Below are positions 8,773 to 18,935 of a stretch of 64,000 bases of DNA, piece by piece. The stretch's first letter is position 1. Each line of letters starts with the position of its first letter. The notes under the pieces were generated by a model that did not search any database, was not told the DNA's origin, and was given only the letters and a program-made list of their open reading frames with translations. The translations under genes were made by a program, and so were the position numbers. Origin of the DNA: Glycomyces arizonensis DSM 44726 (lineage in GTDB: Bacteria > Actinomycetota > Actinomycetes > Mycobacteriales > Micromonosporaceae); NCBI RefSeq assembly GCF_000482705.1, contig NZ_AXWO01000003.1, positions 62,001 to 126,000 of the forward strand, written 5' to 3'.

Positions 8773-10245
8773 TTATGGGGCATAGAGCCTTTCGAGGTCG
8801 ATCAGTGCCAGATCGGGGCGGTGCTCGGCGGTTGTTCGCAGCTCTGGGGTGAAGCCGGTGCGGGAGAAGACGCCGAGCACTGCGTCATCGCTGCGGTATT
8901 CGGTGGCGGCGATCAGCGCTTTGATGTGCTCGAGTCGTTCGAGCGCGCGGATGCCGGGCCGGTGCACGGTCGCCTTGGCCTCCCCGATGAACGTGATCTG
9001 CTTGCCGTCCATTGCCAGCACATCGATCTCGTGTTTGGCTCTGCCGGTTCGATCGTGGACGTTCGCCGTGCCGATCGCGCCGAAACCCTCGGGGCGGCCC
9101 AGTTCATCCGGCGCGAACCGGTGCACCCATTCTCGGCAGAGCTCCTCGAGGTGCGGCCCGAGGATCTGCGACAGGAAGGTGTGCCGCATGCCCTGCCATA
9201 CCTGCTCGGACCGGCCCAAGTCGAGCTGCCCGAGCCGCGGAGCGGTGATGAGCCGGTCGAAGCGGATGATCGGGTCGCACACGGTGAGCGTGCCCCTGCC
9301 CCGCAGGAGATCGGTGTTCTCCGAGAGATAGCCGGCCGCCTTGAGCGTCCTGACCAAGGGCCGCACCGCATCCTTGCTGCGTCCGGTGACGGCCCCGATC
9401 TTGGACAGAGAAGTGGAGCCGTGCGCGATCGCGCCGAGCACGTCGTAGTAGGCGGAGCGGTCGCTGATGCGGGGGTCTTCGCGAAGCAGGTAGTCGACCT
9501 CGGCAGTGGTGAAGATGCCCAAACCCTTGCTCAGCAGCGTCTGGGGAATCCACTGCTCGAACTCCGCGGCGGTCTGCGGTGTCCGGTCGATCAGCCGCCG
9601 GTAGCCGGGATAGCCGCCGACGCAGGCGTGGACCTTCAGGGCGGTCTCGGGATCGGCGATGCCCCACAGGCTTCGAGCCTGCCGGTAATCCAGCGGGCCG
9701 AGTTGCAGGTCCACCGTCGCCCGGCCCCGCAACGGTTTGGTGCCGGAGAGCAGATCGCGCATGACGCTCAGCGCCGATCCGCACAGCAGGATCCGCCCAC
9801 CGGGGCCTTCCCCTCGCTGTGACCGGTCGTAGAGAAGCTGGAGCAGTCCCGGCAGCTCGGGGGCCTTTGCCAGCGCGTACGGGAATTCGTCGATGACCAC
9901 GAGCGGTGGCCGGCCCGGTGCCGCGACCCGCTCGGCCACCTCCAGTGCGCTGGTGAGCAGCTCCTCCCACGTGCCGGGCTCGGCGATCAGCCCTCCCAGG
10001 CCGCCATGAGCCGCGATGGCCGACGCGAAGCGAGTTCTCGCCGCCAGGTCGCCCTCGTCCTGCACGCACATGTGGTAAAGCCCGTCCACTGCCTTGCAGG
10101 CCGCTGTCAGCAGGAAGGTCTTGCCCACCCGTCGACGGCCCGAGACGATCCCGATCTGGAGGGTGCTTTCGCCGTCGGCGCGGAGCAAGCGTTCCAGCAC
10201 GTGCCACTCGAGATCTCTGCCGATGACTTCGTCGGGTTTCTTCAT
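8773..10245 (-). CDS. archaeal-type AAA ATPase with winged helix and DUF234-like nuclease domain
   Basis: This 490-residue protein has Walker A GRRRVGKT (residues 36-43), Walker B LVVIDEFPY (D119, E120), and a winged-helix-like middle section (STSLSKIGAVTGRSKDAVRPLVRTLKAAGYL). The C-terminal part has the EID...GEAK spacing of PD-(D/E)XK nucleases, as in ATPase_2/DUF234 proteins. Such proteins are common in archaea and scattered in bacteria; their function is unsettled and often suspected to involve mobile DNA or defence. Start ATG at 10245 has GGAGG upstream. The gene is bracketed by 104-bp direct repeats, and two matching palindromes lie in its promoter region. With a winged helix inside the protein, autoregulation is plausible. 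Base composition is lower in GC than its neighbours, consistent with transfer. Confidence 0.85.
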   Translation of the reverse strand: MKKPDEVIGRDLEWHVLERLLRADGESTLQIGIVSGRRRVGKTFLLTAACKAVDGLYHMCVQDEGDLAARTRFASAIAAHGGLGGLIAEPGTWEELLTSALEVAERVAAPGRPPLVVIDEFPYALAKAPELPGLLQLLYDRSQRGEGPGGRILLCGSALSVMRDLLSGTKPLRGRATVDLQLGPLDYRQARSLWGIADPETALKVHACVGGYPGYRRLIDRTPQTAAEFEQWIPQTLLSKGLGIFTTAEVDYLLREDPRISDRSAYYDVLGAIAHGSTSLSKIGAVTGRSKDAVRPLVRTLKAAGYLSENTDLLRGRGTLTVCDPIIRFDRLITAPRLGQLDLGRSEQVWQGMRHTFLSQILGPHLEELCREWVHRFAPDELGRPEGFGAIGTANVHDRTGRAKHEIDVLAMDGKQITFIGEAKATVHRPGIRALERLEHIKALIAATEYRSDDAVLGVFSRTGFTPELRTTAEHRPDLALIDLERLYAP

Positions 10246-10285
10246 GCGTCCTCCAGGGTTTCGTGCACCGCTGCTACCGCGAAAT

Positions 10286-10332
10286 TCGTGTAATTGAAAG
10301 TACACGATAATCGTGTAATTCTGCCTACACGA
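10286..10332. promoter_or_regulatory. paired palindromic operators upstream of the AAA ATPase gene
   Basis: Two copies of TCGTGTA-N8-TACACGA occur at 10286-10307 and 10311-10332, 25 bp apart start to start. Between the two, TACACGAT and ATCGTGTA also form an overlapping palindrome at 10301-10317. The region is AT-rich and lies 41-87 bp upstream of the ATPase start codon, where a promoter is expected. Confidence 0.75.
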
Positions 10333-10363
10333 TACTCTCGCCGCTTGAACGATCGGGACAGAG

Positions 10364-10406
10364 AGATCCGGCCGCGTGACGGGACGTGTGTCATGCGGCC
10401 GGATCT
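10364..10406 (-). terminator. hairpin terminator downstream of the PhoX-family gene (repeat copy 2)
   Basis: Arms at 10364-10380 and 10390-10406 pair over 17 bp with one wobble. The substitutions relative to copy 1 fall so that the stem is kept in both copies, which suggests the hairpin is functional in each place. Confidence 0.6.
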
Positions 10407-10467
10407 TCTGGTCGCCGGTCTGGAGGTCCGGCGGTCGGGAGGCGTGTTGTCCGAGTGTGGGCTCAGG
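10364..10467. repeat. 104-bp direct repeat, copy 2 (right flank of the AAA ATPase cassette)
   Basis: Matches 8526-8629 with three differences. It ends 4 bp before the stop codon of the PhoX-family gene, on which it appears to be the natural 3' flank. Its first 43 bases form a strong hairpin. Confidence 0.9.
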
Positions 10468-10470
10468 GGG

Positions 10471-11895
10471 TCACAGCACGCCGTTGTCCCAGGGGCCCCA
10501 GATGGCGATGGTGCGGCCCGGTTCTAGGGTCGGGTCGGCCGGGTCGCCCTCGGTGGCGCCCTGGAGGTCGATGAACAGGACCTTTCCGTCGGGGGAGAAC
10601 GTCGCCCCGCACCATTCGGTGCCCCCCTCGTGGTACACGAACGGGAAGACCTCGCCCGAGCGGGTCAGCCCGCGCACTGCCGGGAGGTCGCGGCCGGTGT
10701 CCTCGCACAGCAGCAGGTTCCCGCTCGGAGTGACGGTGATGCTGTCCGGGCAGGACAGCAGTGCGGCGTCGGGCGACTCGAAGACGAGCCGCAGGCGGCC
10801 CTCGCCCGGGGTGTACTCCCAGATCTGGCCCTCGCCCTCGTCGCCGCCGGAGGTCGAGGCGATGTAGACCGCGCCGTCGCCCCACCAGCAGCCCTCCAGG
10901 CGCCCGAACACGGCCGCGCCGCGGGCCCAGCCCTGGTTGAACACCGCCAGCGGCACCGCCTCGGCGTCGGCGGGGTCGGCGTCGTCGATGTCCACCCACT
11001 CGACCGGGATGGACTTCCGGGTCCGCTGGCCGGTGCGGGTGTCGTGGTTCCATTCGCCGACGACCTTCAGCATCTGCAGCCGCCCGCCCGCGGCGAGCTC
11101 GCCGGGGACGTTCGGCAGGAACCGGTAGAACCCGGCGGTGCTCTGGTCCTCGGTCTCGTACACGATCCCGGTGCCCGGGTCGACCGCGACGGCCTCGTGC
11201 ACGAACCGGCCCATCGCCTTCAGCGGCACCGGCGCGACCTCCCGCGTCGCGCCGGAGGGCACCTCGAAGACGTAGCCGTGCTCGGCGCCCCAGCCCGCTG
11301 CGGTCCCCGCCGTGGTCTCCTCGCACGAGAGCCATGAACCCCACGGCGTCGGCCCGCCCGCGCAGTTCGCGATCGTGCCCGACAGGGACTGCCACGCCCG
11401 CTCGAACACCGGCGCCCCTCGCTCCCAGCGGATCAGCATCGTGGTGGTGCCGCCGCCGCCCAGCGGGTCGTAGCGGTCGTCCGCTCCTCCCGAGGGCACC
11501 GCCTCGCCGGGGCCGGAGCGCTCCTCATGGTTGCGGACGATGCGCCACACGTCCGGCTCGCCGGTGGCGAAGCAGGCCATCGCGTCGTGCCCGAGCGGCA
11601 CCGTGTTGCCGTCCGGCATGCGGCCGCCCGCCGTCGAGAACACCCTGAAGTCGAACCCCTCGGGCAACCACAGGCGCTGCTCGAAGCCCGACTCGGGGTC
11701 GGTGCGGGTCAGCTCGCGCAACTCGCCGTAGCCGCCGTTGTCGGCGCAGGCCTTGTCCTTGCCGCCCTCCTTCGCGGAGGCGGCGCGGATGGTCATGCCC
11801 TCCATGGCCGCGACGGCGAAGCGGTCGCGCGCTCCGCGGCGCGGGCGGCGGTTCGGGCGGGCCTGCTTGCTCGGTGAACGAAGTTGACTGGTCAA
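10471..11895 (-). CDS. PhoX family protein (DUF839)
   Basis: This 474-residue protein belongs to the PhoX/DUF839 family, whose characterised members are Ca/Fe-dependent alkaline phosphatases with a beta-propeller fold. Typical segments are seen: GGGGTTTMLIRW, ANCAGGPTPWGSWLSCEET (about residues 175-193), MGRFVHEAVAVDPGTGIVYETED, CPDSITVTPSGNLLLCED and a final ATFSPDGKVLFIDLQ. The N-terminus is Arg-rich but lacks a clear Tat signal, so export is uncertain. Start TTG at 11895 is supported by GAAGGAG upstream. It is divergent from ligA with 158 bp between starts, and its 3' flank is the repeated hairpin shared with the lipoprotein gene. Confidence 0.85.
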   Translation of the reverse strand: MTSQLRSPSKQARPNRRPRRGARDRFAVAAMEGMTIRAASAKEGGKDKACADNGGYGELRELTRTDPESGFEQRLWLPEGFDFRVFSTAGGRMPDGNTVPLGHDAMACFATGEPDVWRIVRNHEERSGPGEAVPSGGADDRYDPLGGGGTTTMLIRWERGAPVFERAWQSLSGTIANCAGGPTPWGSWLSCEETTAGTAAGWGAEHGYVFEVPSGATREVAPVPLKAMGRFVHEAVAVDPGTGIVYETEDQSTAGFYRFLPNVPGELAAGGRLQMLKVVGEWNHDTRTGQRTRKSIPVEWVDIDDADPADAEAVPLAVFNQGWARGAAVFGRLEGCWWGDGAVYIASTSGGDEGEGQIWEYTPGEGRLRLVFESPDAALLSCPDSITVTPSGNLLLCEDTGRDLPAVRGLTRSGEVFPFVYHEGGTEWCGATFSPDGKVLFIDLQGATEGDPADPTLEPGRTIAIWGPWDNGVL

Positions 11896-12005
11896 GAGCG
11901 TGCTCCTTCGGCGAGCCCGGTTGCGTCGCTGTCAGTTCGAATGTTCCCGACCGCAGGGGAGGGCAAGGGAAGCGGAACATGAACGGCAGTTGACCACCTG
12001 CATAA

Positions 12006-14240
<2,235 letters not shown>

Positions 14241-14575
14241 TCACAAATGAATAACGATCCGTATTCCCCACCAGGGGTGCCCTCGTTACAACAAGGCAGA
14301 GTCATTGCGTGGAATCGTCCCGCACCGCTACGCCGGGTCATCTCGTCTCGCCCCGCGCGGCCGCCAGGCGTGTGCGCGCCGGGGCCGAAGCCGCCGCGAA
14401 CGAGTGGATAACGGTTTCTGTCACGGGCATGTCGCGCCTGGTCATAACTGTGCCGCATGCGCTCCCGGCGTTGTCTGGGAGCGAAATTCGCGATATGACA
14501 GAGGAGTCGGTCACGGCCGTCCAACGGTGATTCTGGCGCGTCACCGTCCAAAGCCGTGGCAGTGGGAGGAGCGAT
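14241..14575. other. 335-bp intergenic region before the GGDEF/EAL gene
   Basis: Contains the 3' flank of ligA and presumably the promoter of the GGDEF/EAL gene. A 73-codon frame at 14309-14530 has no ribosome site and an implausible composition. A good ribosome site (GGAGGAG) precedes the ATG at 14576. I see no terminator or operator that I would defend. Confidence 0.4.
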
Positions 14576-16609
14576 ATGGCCACGACGCTCATGCGCAACA
14601 CTGCGCCTCGAGAGCATCCGGGCCGGTATTACGGCTACCTGGCAACGGTGGCCGTGTGCTCGATCGTGGCCGCCGTCCTGACGGCGGCCTACGCGGGCAG
14701 TCCCGATACCGGGTGGTTCAGCGTGCCCTTCGCGCTGTGGCTCACCGCCGGCCTCGCCCTCGTCGCCGAACTCCGCCCCGCCCGCTGGGCCGGACTGCGC
14801 ATGTCGCCGATCGCGATGGTCTCCCTGACCTACGTCTACGCCACCATGGTCACCTGGGGCTTCCTGCCCGCGCTCATCATCCAGTGCGCGGCCATGACGA
14901 TCCTGTTCGCGCAGCTCGGCTCGTCGGTGTGGCGCTCGGCGTTCAACCTCTCCCAGATGGGCATCGCCCTGTGCGCCGCCTGGTGGACGTGGACGGTGAT
15001 CTCCGGCGGCGGCCCGTGGGACTCCACCCCGGCGCAGATCATCGGCCTCCTCGCCGCCGGAATGGTCTGGAGCGTCGTCTCCACCTCCCACGTGGCCACC
15101 GCGATGAAGTTCCGCGTCGGCGGCTCCTGGCCCGGCCACTTCTGGGACTGGTTCAGAAGCGAGTGGGCCCTGCGCCTGACCCTGACCGCGATCTCGCCGC
15201 TGCTGGCGATCGCCGCCACCACCTCCTGGTGGCTGGTGGCCGTCTCCGCCATCCCCATCTTCAGCGTCTACCGCATCCTCCAGACCGCCGCCGCCCGCGA
15301 ACGCGAGGCCGAGCGCGACCCCCTCACCGGCCTGCTCAACCGCAAGGGCTTCCAGCAGGCCGTCGAGCGCAAGCTCGTCGACGCCGAGGAGACCGGCACC
15401 GACGTCGCCGTCTTGATCCTCGACCTCGACCGCTTCGCCGACGTCAACTCGGCGCTCGGCCACGACGTCGGCGACAAGCTCCTGATGGAGCTCGCCGACC
15501 GCTTCCTCGCCGACAAGCCCCCCGGCAAGGCCATCGCCCGCCTCGGCGGCGACGAGTTCGCGTTCGTCTGGGCCGAGCTCGACGGCATGACCGACCCGCT
15601 CGAATGCGCCCGCGAGATCCGCGCCAGGCTCGACAAGGCCATCGTCCTCGACGACGTCTCCATCGAGGTCGACGGCTCGGTCGGCGTCGCCGTCTTCCCC
15701 CACGACGGCCGCGACTACCAGACGCTGTTCCGCCACGCCGACATCGCCATGGACGAGTCGAAGAAGCGCGCCGCCACCTACGCCCGCTACGCGCCCGAGT
15801 TCGACCACCACTCGCCCGAGCGGCTCATGCTCCTGGGCGACCTGCGCCGCGCCCTCGACCGCGCCGACGCGCCCGGCGTGAACCTCTACTACCAGCCGCA
15901 GGTGTGCCTCAGGACCGGCGAGGTCGTCGGCGCCGAGGCGCTGCTGCGCTACCACCACCCCGAGCGCGGCATGGTCAACCCGGCCGAGATCATCGCCACC
16001 GCCGAGCACTCCTCGGTGATGCGGATGCTCACCGAACGCGTCATCGACATCGCGCTGCGCCAGCTCAGGCGCTGGAACGACGCCGGATTCCAGCTGCGCA
16101 TGGCCGTCAACGTCAGCGTGCGCGACCTCCAGTCCCCCGAGTTCGCCGACTACCTCACCGACCGGATCGAGACCTACGGCGTGGACGCCTCCCGCCTCCA
16201 GCTGGAGATCACCGAGAGCGCCCTCATGGCCGACGCCAGGCGCGTGGTCGACAACGTCCAGCGCCTCTCCGACCTCGGTCTGGGCATCAGCCTCGACGAC
16301 TTCGGGACGGGCTTCTCGTCCATGCAGCACCTGCGGCGGCTGCCGGTCACCGAGATCAAGATCGACAAGACGTTCGTGACCAACCTGATCGAGCGCGCCG
16401 ACAACGCCGCGATCGTCTCCATCACCATCGACCTGGGGCGGGCACTGGACGTCGGCGTCGTCGCCGAGGGCGTCGAGGACGAGAAGGTCCGCCAGCAGCT
16501 GGAGGACTGGGGCTGCGGACTCGCGCAGGGCTGGCACTTCGCCAAGCCGATGAGCGCCGACGACTTCGACCGCTGGCTCGCCCAGCACCGCGCCACCGCC
16601 GACCACTGA
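14576..16609 (+). CDS. membrane-bound diguanylate cyclase / c-di-GMP phosphodiesterase (GGDEF-EAL)
   Basis: This 677-residue protein has an N-terminal membrane domain of about six to seven helices (residues 20-245), a GGDEF domain (about 260-415) with intact RLGGDEF (G324-F328), and an EAL domain (about 425-670). EAL catalytic motifs are present: EALLR (E454), NVSVRDLQ, EITES, DDFGTGFSS, KIDKTFV and EGVED. Both synthesis and hydrolysis of cyclic di-GMP therefore look possible. In actinomycetes c-di-GMP controls development through BldD. The start ATG has GGAGGAG seven bases upstream. The gene between ligA and gatCAB in Micromonospora-type genomes is often of this class. Confidence 0.93.
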   Translation: MATTLMRNTAPREHPGRYYGYLATVAVCSIVAAVLTAAYAGSPDTGWFSVPFALWLTAGLALVAELRPARWAGLRMSPIAMVSLTYVYATMVTWGFLPALIIQCAAMTILFAQLGSSVWRSAFNLSQMGIALCAAWWTWTVISGGGPWDSTPAQIIGLLAAGMVWSVVSTSHVATAMKFRVGGSWPGHFWDWFRSEWALRLTLTAISPLLAIAATTSWWLVAVSAIPIFSVYRILQTAAAREREAERDPLTGLLNRKGFQQAVERKLVDAEETGTDVAVLILDLDRFADVNSALGHDVGDKLLMELADRFLADKPPGKAIARLGGDEFAFVWAELDGMTDPLECAREIRARLDKAIVLDDVSIEVDGSVGVAVFPHDGRDYQTLFRHADIAMDESKKRAATYARYAPEFDHHSPERLMLLGDLRRALDRADAPGVNLYYQPQVCLRTGEVVGAEALLRYHHPERGMVNPAEIIATAEHSSVMRMLTERVIDIALRQLRRWNDAGFQLRMAVNVSVRDLQSPEFADYLTDRIETYGVDASRLQLEITESALMADARRVVDNVQRLSDLGLGISLDDFGTGFSSMQHLRRLPVTEIKIDKTFVTNLIERADNAAIVSITIDLGRALDVGVVAEGVEDEKVRQQLEDWGCGLAQGWHFAKPMSADDFDRWLAQHRATADH

Positions 16610-16715
16610 CCGACCCCGCTGGGCCACATAGGAACCCTCGTTTGCCCAGCGCATGAGCCGGGCGAGGGCACGAGGATCGCTCGCACTTGTCGTACCCGTG
16701 TGGAATCGTATCGGT

Positions 16716-17678
16716 ATGAACGACGTGCTCAAGTCCTTCGAGCCGCACCGCCGCGAGCTGTGCGCCTACGCCTACCGGATGCTCGGATCGTCCTTCGAGG
16801 CCGAGGACGCGGTCCAGGAGACCTTCACGCGCGCCTGGAAGTCCTACGAATCCTTCGAGGGCCGCTCGAGCCTGCGCTCGTGGCTGTACCGCATCGCCAC
16901 CAACGTGTGCCTGGACATGCTCAAGGGCCCGCAGCGCCGCGCCCGCCCCATGGACCTGGCCCCCGCCTCCGACGCCGGGACGCCGCTGCCCGCTCCCGAA
17001 CCCGACTACGTGTGGGTCGAGCCGATTCCCGACTCGATGGCCTTCGGCGCCGACCCCGCCCAGCACGCCGAGGCCAAGGACTCGCTGCGCCTGGCGTTCG
17101 TCGCCGCCGTCCAGCACCTGCCCGCCAAGCAGCGTGCCGTGATGCTCATGCGCGAAGTGCTCCGCTTCTCCGCGGCCGAGACCGCCGAGACCCTCGAGAT
17201 CAGCCCCGCGTCGGTCAACAGCGCCCTCCAGCGGGCCAAGGCCACCATGGCGAAGGTCCGGCCCACCCCCGCCGACGAGTACACGGTCGACGACGCCGAC
17301 CTCAAACGCCTCGTCGACGGCTACGTCACCGCGTTCGAGTCCTATGACATGAAGGCGCTGACCGCCCTGCTGCACGAGGACGTGGCCCTGTCCATGCCGC
17401 CGTTCCCGATGTGGTTCCGCGGCCCCGGCAGCGTCGTCGAGTTCATGCTCGGCCCCGGCTCGGCCTGCCGCGACTCGAAGCTCGTCCCCGTCGGCGCCAA
17501 CGGCATGCCCGCGTTCGGCCACTACAAGCCGAGCGAGGAGCCGGGCGTGTGGGAGCCGTGGTCGGTCACCGTCCTGGAGACCGAGGGAGGCCGCATCACC
17601 GGCCTGAACTACTTCCTCGACACCGCCACGCTCTTCCCGCTGTTCGGCCTCCCCGGCGAACTGCGCGAGGGCGCCTGA
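16716..17678 (+). CDS. ECF-type RNA polymerase sigma factor with SnoaL-like C-terminal extension
   Basis: This 320-residue protein has sigma region 2 (HRRELCAYAYRMLGSSFEAEDAVQETFTRAW, about residues 12-42, and SLRSWLYRIATNVCLDML), sigma region 4 (LPAKQRAVMLMREVLRFSAAETAETLEISPASVNSALQRA, about 135-175), and a C-terminal domain of about 130 residues (VDGYVTAFESYDMKALTALLHEDVALSMPP) of the SnoaL-like fold. This is the SigG-like (TIGR02960-type) group, in which the extension is thought to control the sigma factor in place of an anti-sigma. ATG at 16716 fits family starts. No anti-sigma gene is adjacent; a VOC-family gene lies convergent just downstream. Confidence 0.9.
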   Translation: MNDVLKSFEPHRRELCAYAYRMLGSSFEAEDAVQETFTRAWKSYESFEGRSSLRSWLYRIATNVCLDMLKGPQRRARPMDLAPASDAGTPLPAPEPDYVWVEPIPDSMAFGADPAQHAEAKDSLRLAFVAAVQHLPAKQRAVMLMREVLRFSAAETAETLEISPASVNSALQRAKATMAKVRPTPADEYTVDDADLKRLVDGYVTAFESYDMKALTALLHEDVALSMPPFPMWFRGPGSVVEFMLGPGSACRDSKLVPVGANGMPAFGHYKPSEEPGVWEPWSVTVLETEGGRITGLNYFLDTATLFPLFGLPGELREGA

Positions 17679-17693
17679 GAGCCGGGCCGACGA

Positions 17694-17727
17694 CGAGACG
17701 GCCGCCCCGCTCGGGGCGGCCGTCTCG
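17694..17727. terminator. bidirectional hairpin between sigma factor and VOC genes
   Basis: A perfect 16-bp stem (CGAGACGGCCGCCCCG at 17694-17709 and its complement at 17712-17727) with a 2-base gap in the middle. It lies 15 bp after the sigma factor stop and 28 bp from the convergent VOC stop, so it could serve both. Confidence 0.8.
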
Positions 17728-17755
17728 CGTCCTGGGTCTCCTGCGAAGGCTCGTC

Positions 17756-18175
17756 TCAGGCGGCGCCCGAGTAATCCATGAAGAACGGCTCCCATTGGTG
17801 GCCGTCGAGGTCCTGGAAGGCCCGGCCGTGCATGCCGACCTCGGACTCCTGCGCCCGCTTCTGCTCGTTGAACTCCTCGGTGCCGCCGGCCTTGACCGCG
17901 GCCTCGGTCAGCTCGTCGACGGCCTCCCTGCTCTCCAGCGACAGCGCGTACAGCGCGCCGGTCGCGGCGACGGTGTCGGCGATCGGCCGCTTGGTGAACG
18001 TGGCGTAGAAGTCCTTGCTCAGCAGCATCAGGCAGATGTTGTCGTCGACGACCACGCAGGCGGCGTTCGCGTCGGTGAAGGCCTGGTTGATCGACCAGCC
18101 GATCGCCTCATAGAACTGCTTGGAGCGGTCCAGGTCCGCCACCGGAAGGTTCAGGAAGATCATCTTGCCGCCCAT
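17756..18175 (-). CDS. VOC family protein (glyoxalase/bleomycin-resistance fold)
   Basis: This 139-residue single VOC module begins MGGKMIFLNLPVADLDRSKQFYEAIGW and ends in FQDLDGHQWEPFFMDYS, the characteristic closing strand. Metal-ligand positions are only partly conserved, so an enzymatic role cannot be claimed. Family members include dioxygenases, isomerases and antibiotic-binding proteins. ATG at 18175 has GAGAGG upstream; a GTG at 18184 is also possible. It is convergent with the ECF sigma factor. Such pairs of SnoaL-type sigma factor and VOC or oxidoreductase gene are often seen together, but a regulatory link here is only inference. Confidence 0.8.
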   Translation of the reverse strand: MGGKMIFLNLPVADLDRSKQFYEAIGWSINQAFTDANAACVVVDDNICLMLLSKDFYATFTKRPIADTVAATGALYALSLESREAVDELTEAAVKAGGTEEFNEQKRAQESEVGMHGRAFQDLDGHQWEPFFMDYSGAA

Positions 18176-18572
18176 GCTCGGCACCTCTCTCGTATCGTTG
18201 CTTCACCAGTACTGACGAGCGCCGCTTCGCGGATTCATCGCTTCCGGCGGGTTTTCCTTCCGACCGCCTCGCAGCGACTCCTTCGACCGCCCCGAGCGCT
18301 TCCCCTCGACCGCCGGCCAGTGCTGTCCCTCGACCGCCCCGGCCAGTGCTGTCCCTCGACCGCCGGCCAGTGCTGTCCCTCGACCGCCGGTCGACCGCTC
18401 GCCGACCGCTCACCGCAGGCCCGGCGCAGAAACCGGACGCCCGGCGACATGCGTTACATCGACACTTCTCACTGGCAGGCCGGGGCCTTACCTTCTTCGT
18501 AATGCACGTCACCGTGCGGTCGGGCGCGGGACGCGCGACCGGCACGGCACCCCCTTCAAGGAGGAAGGCCCG
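18176..18572. other. 397-bp divergent intergenic region before the symporter operon
   Basis: Holds the promoters of the VOC gene (minus) and the first symporter operon (plus). Its main feature is a 24-bp tandem repeat at 18304-18390. No convincing gene is seen here. A strong ribosome site (AAGGAGG) precedes 18573. Confidence 0.5.
18304..18390. repeat. tandem 24-bp repeat, about 3.5 copies
   Basis: Three units (18304-18327, 18328-18353, 18354-18377) and a partial fourth (18378-18390). Units 1 and 3 are identical; unit 2 has two extra C's. Each unit contains CGACCGCCGGCCAGTGCTGT or the 2-base longer form. There are no spacers, so this is not a CRISPR array. Confidence 0.88.
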
Positions 18573-18935
18573 ATGACTACGACCCCGATGCGCGACGGCC
18601 CACCGCCCCCGGTCACCGACGACGACCTCGCCGCCATGTACGACGACCCCCGCTTCACCGAGCTCAAACGCCGCCTGTTCCGATTCATCGTCCCCGCCAC
18701 CATCGGGTTCTTCGCCTGGTACCTGCTGTACGCCCTCCTGTCCGCCTACGCCCGCGACTTCATGGGCACCGTCCTGTTCGGCAACATCAACGTCGCCCTG
18801 GTGTTCGGCCTGCTGCAGTTCGTCTCCACCTTCGGCATCGCCTGGGCCTACTCGCGCCACACCGCGCGCGAATTCGACCCCCAGGCCGCCGAGCTCCACG
18901 ACGAGCTCCACTACGGCGAGGAGGACGCCCGATGA
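18573..18935 (+). CDS. DUF485 family membrane protein, partner of the SSS symporter
   Basis: This 120-residue protein has two transmembrane helices (about residues 41-62 and 76-96), a soluble N-terminus with DPRFTELKRRLFRF, the DUF485 signature before helix 1, and an acidic C-terminus. DUF485 proteins are nearly always encoded directly upstream of ActP/MctC-type acetate or pyruvate symporters and are presumed small subunits. Stop overlaps the symporter start by 4 bp (ATGA). Confidence 0.92.
   Translation: MTTTPMRDGPPPPVTDDDLAAMYDDPRFTELKRRLFRFIVPATIGFFAWYLLYALLSAYARDFMGTVLFGNINVALVFGLLQFVSTFGIAWAYSRHTAREFDPQAAELHDELHYGEEDAR

Noticed and set aside
14309-14530. 73-codon frame before the GGDEF/EAL gene
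   Set aside because: No ribosome site, implausible composition; more likely untranslated leader or promoter.
18304-18390. Repeat array considered as a CRISPR
   Set aside because: Units are directly adjacent with no spacers, and no cas genes are present.
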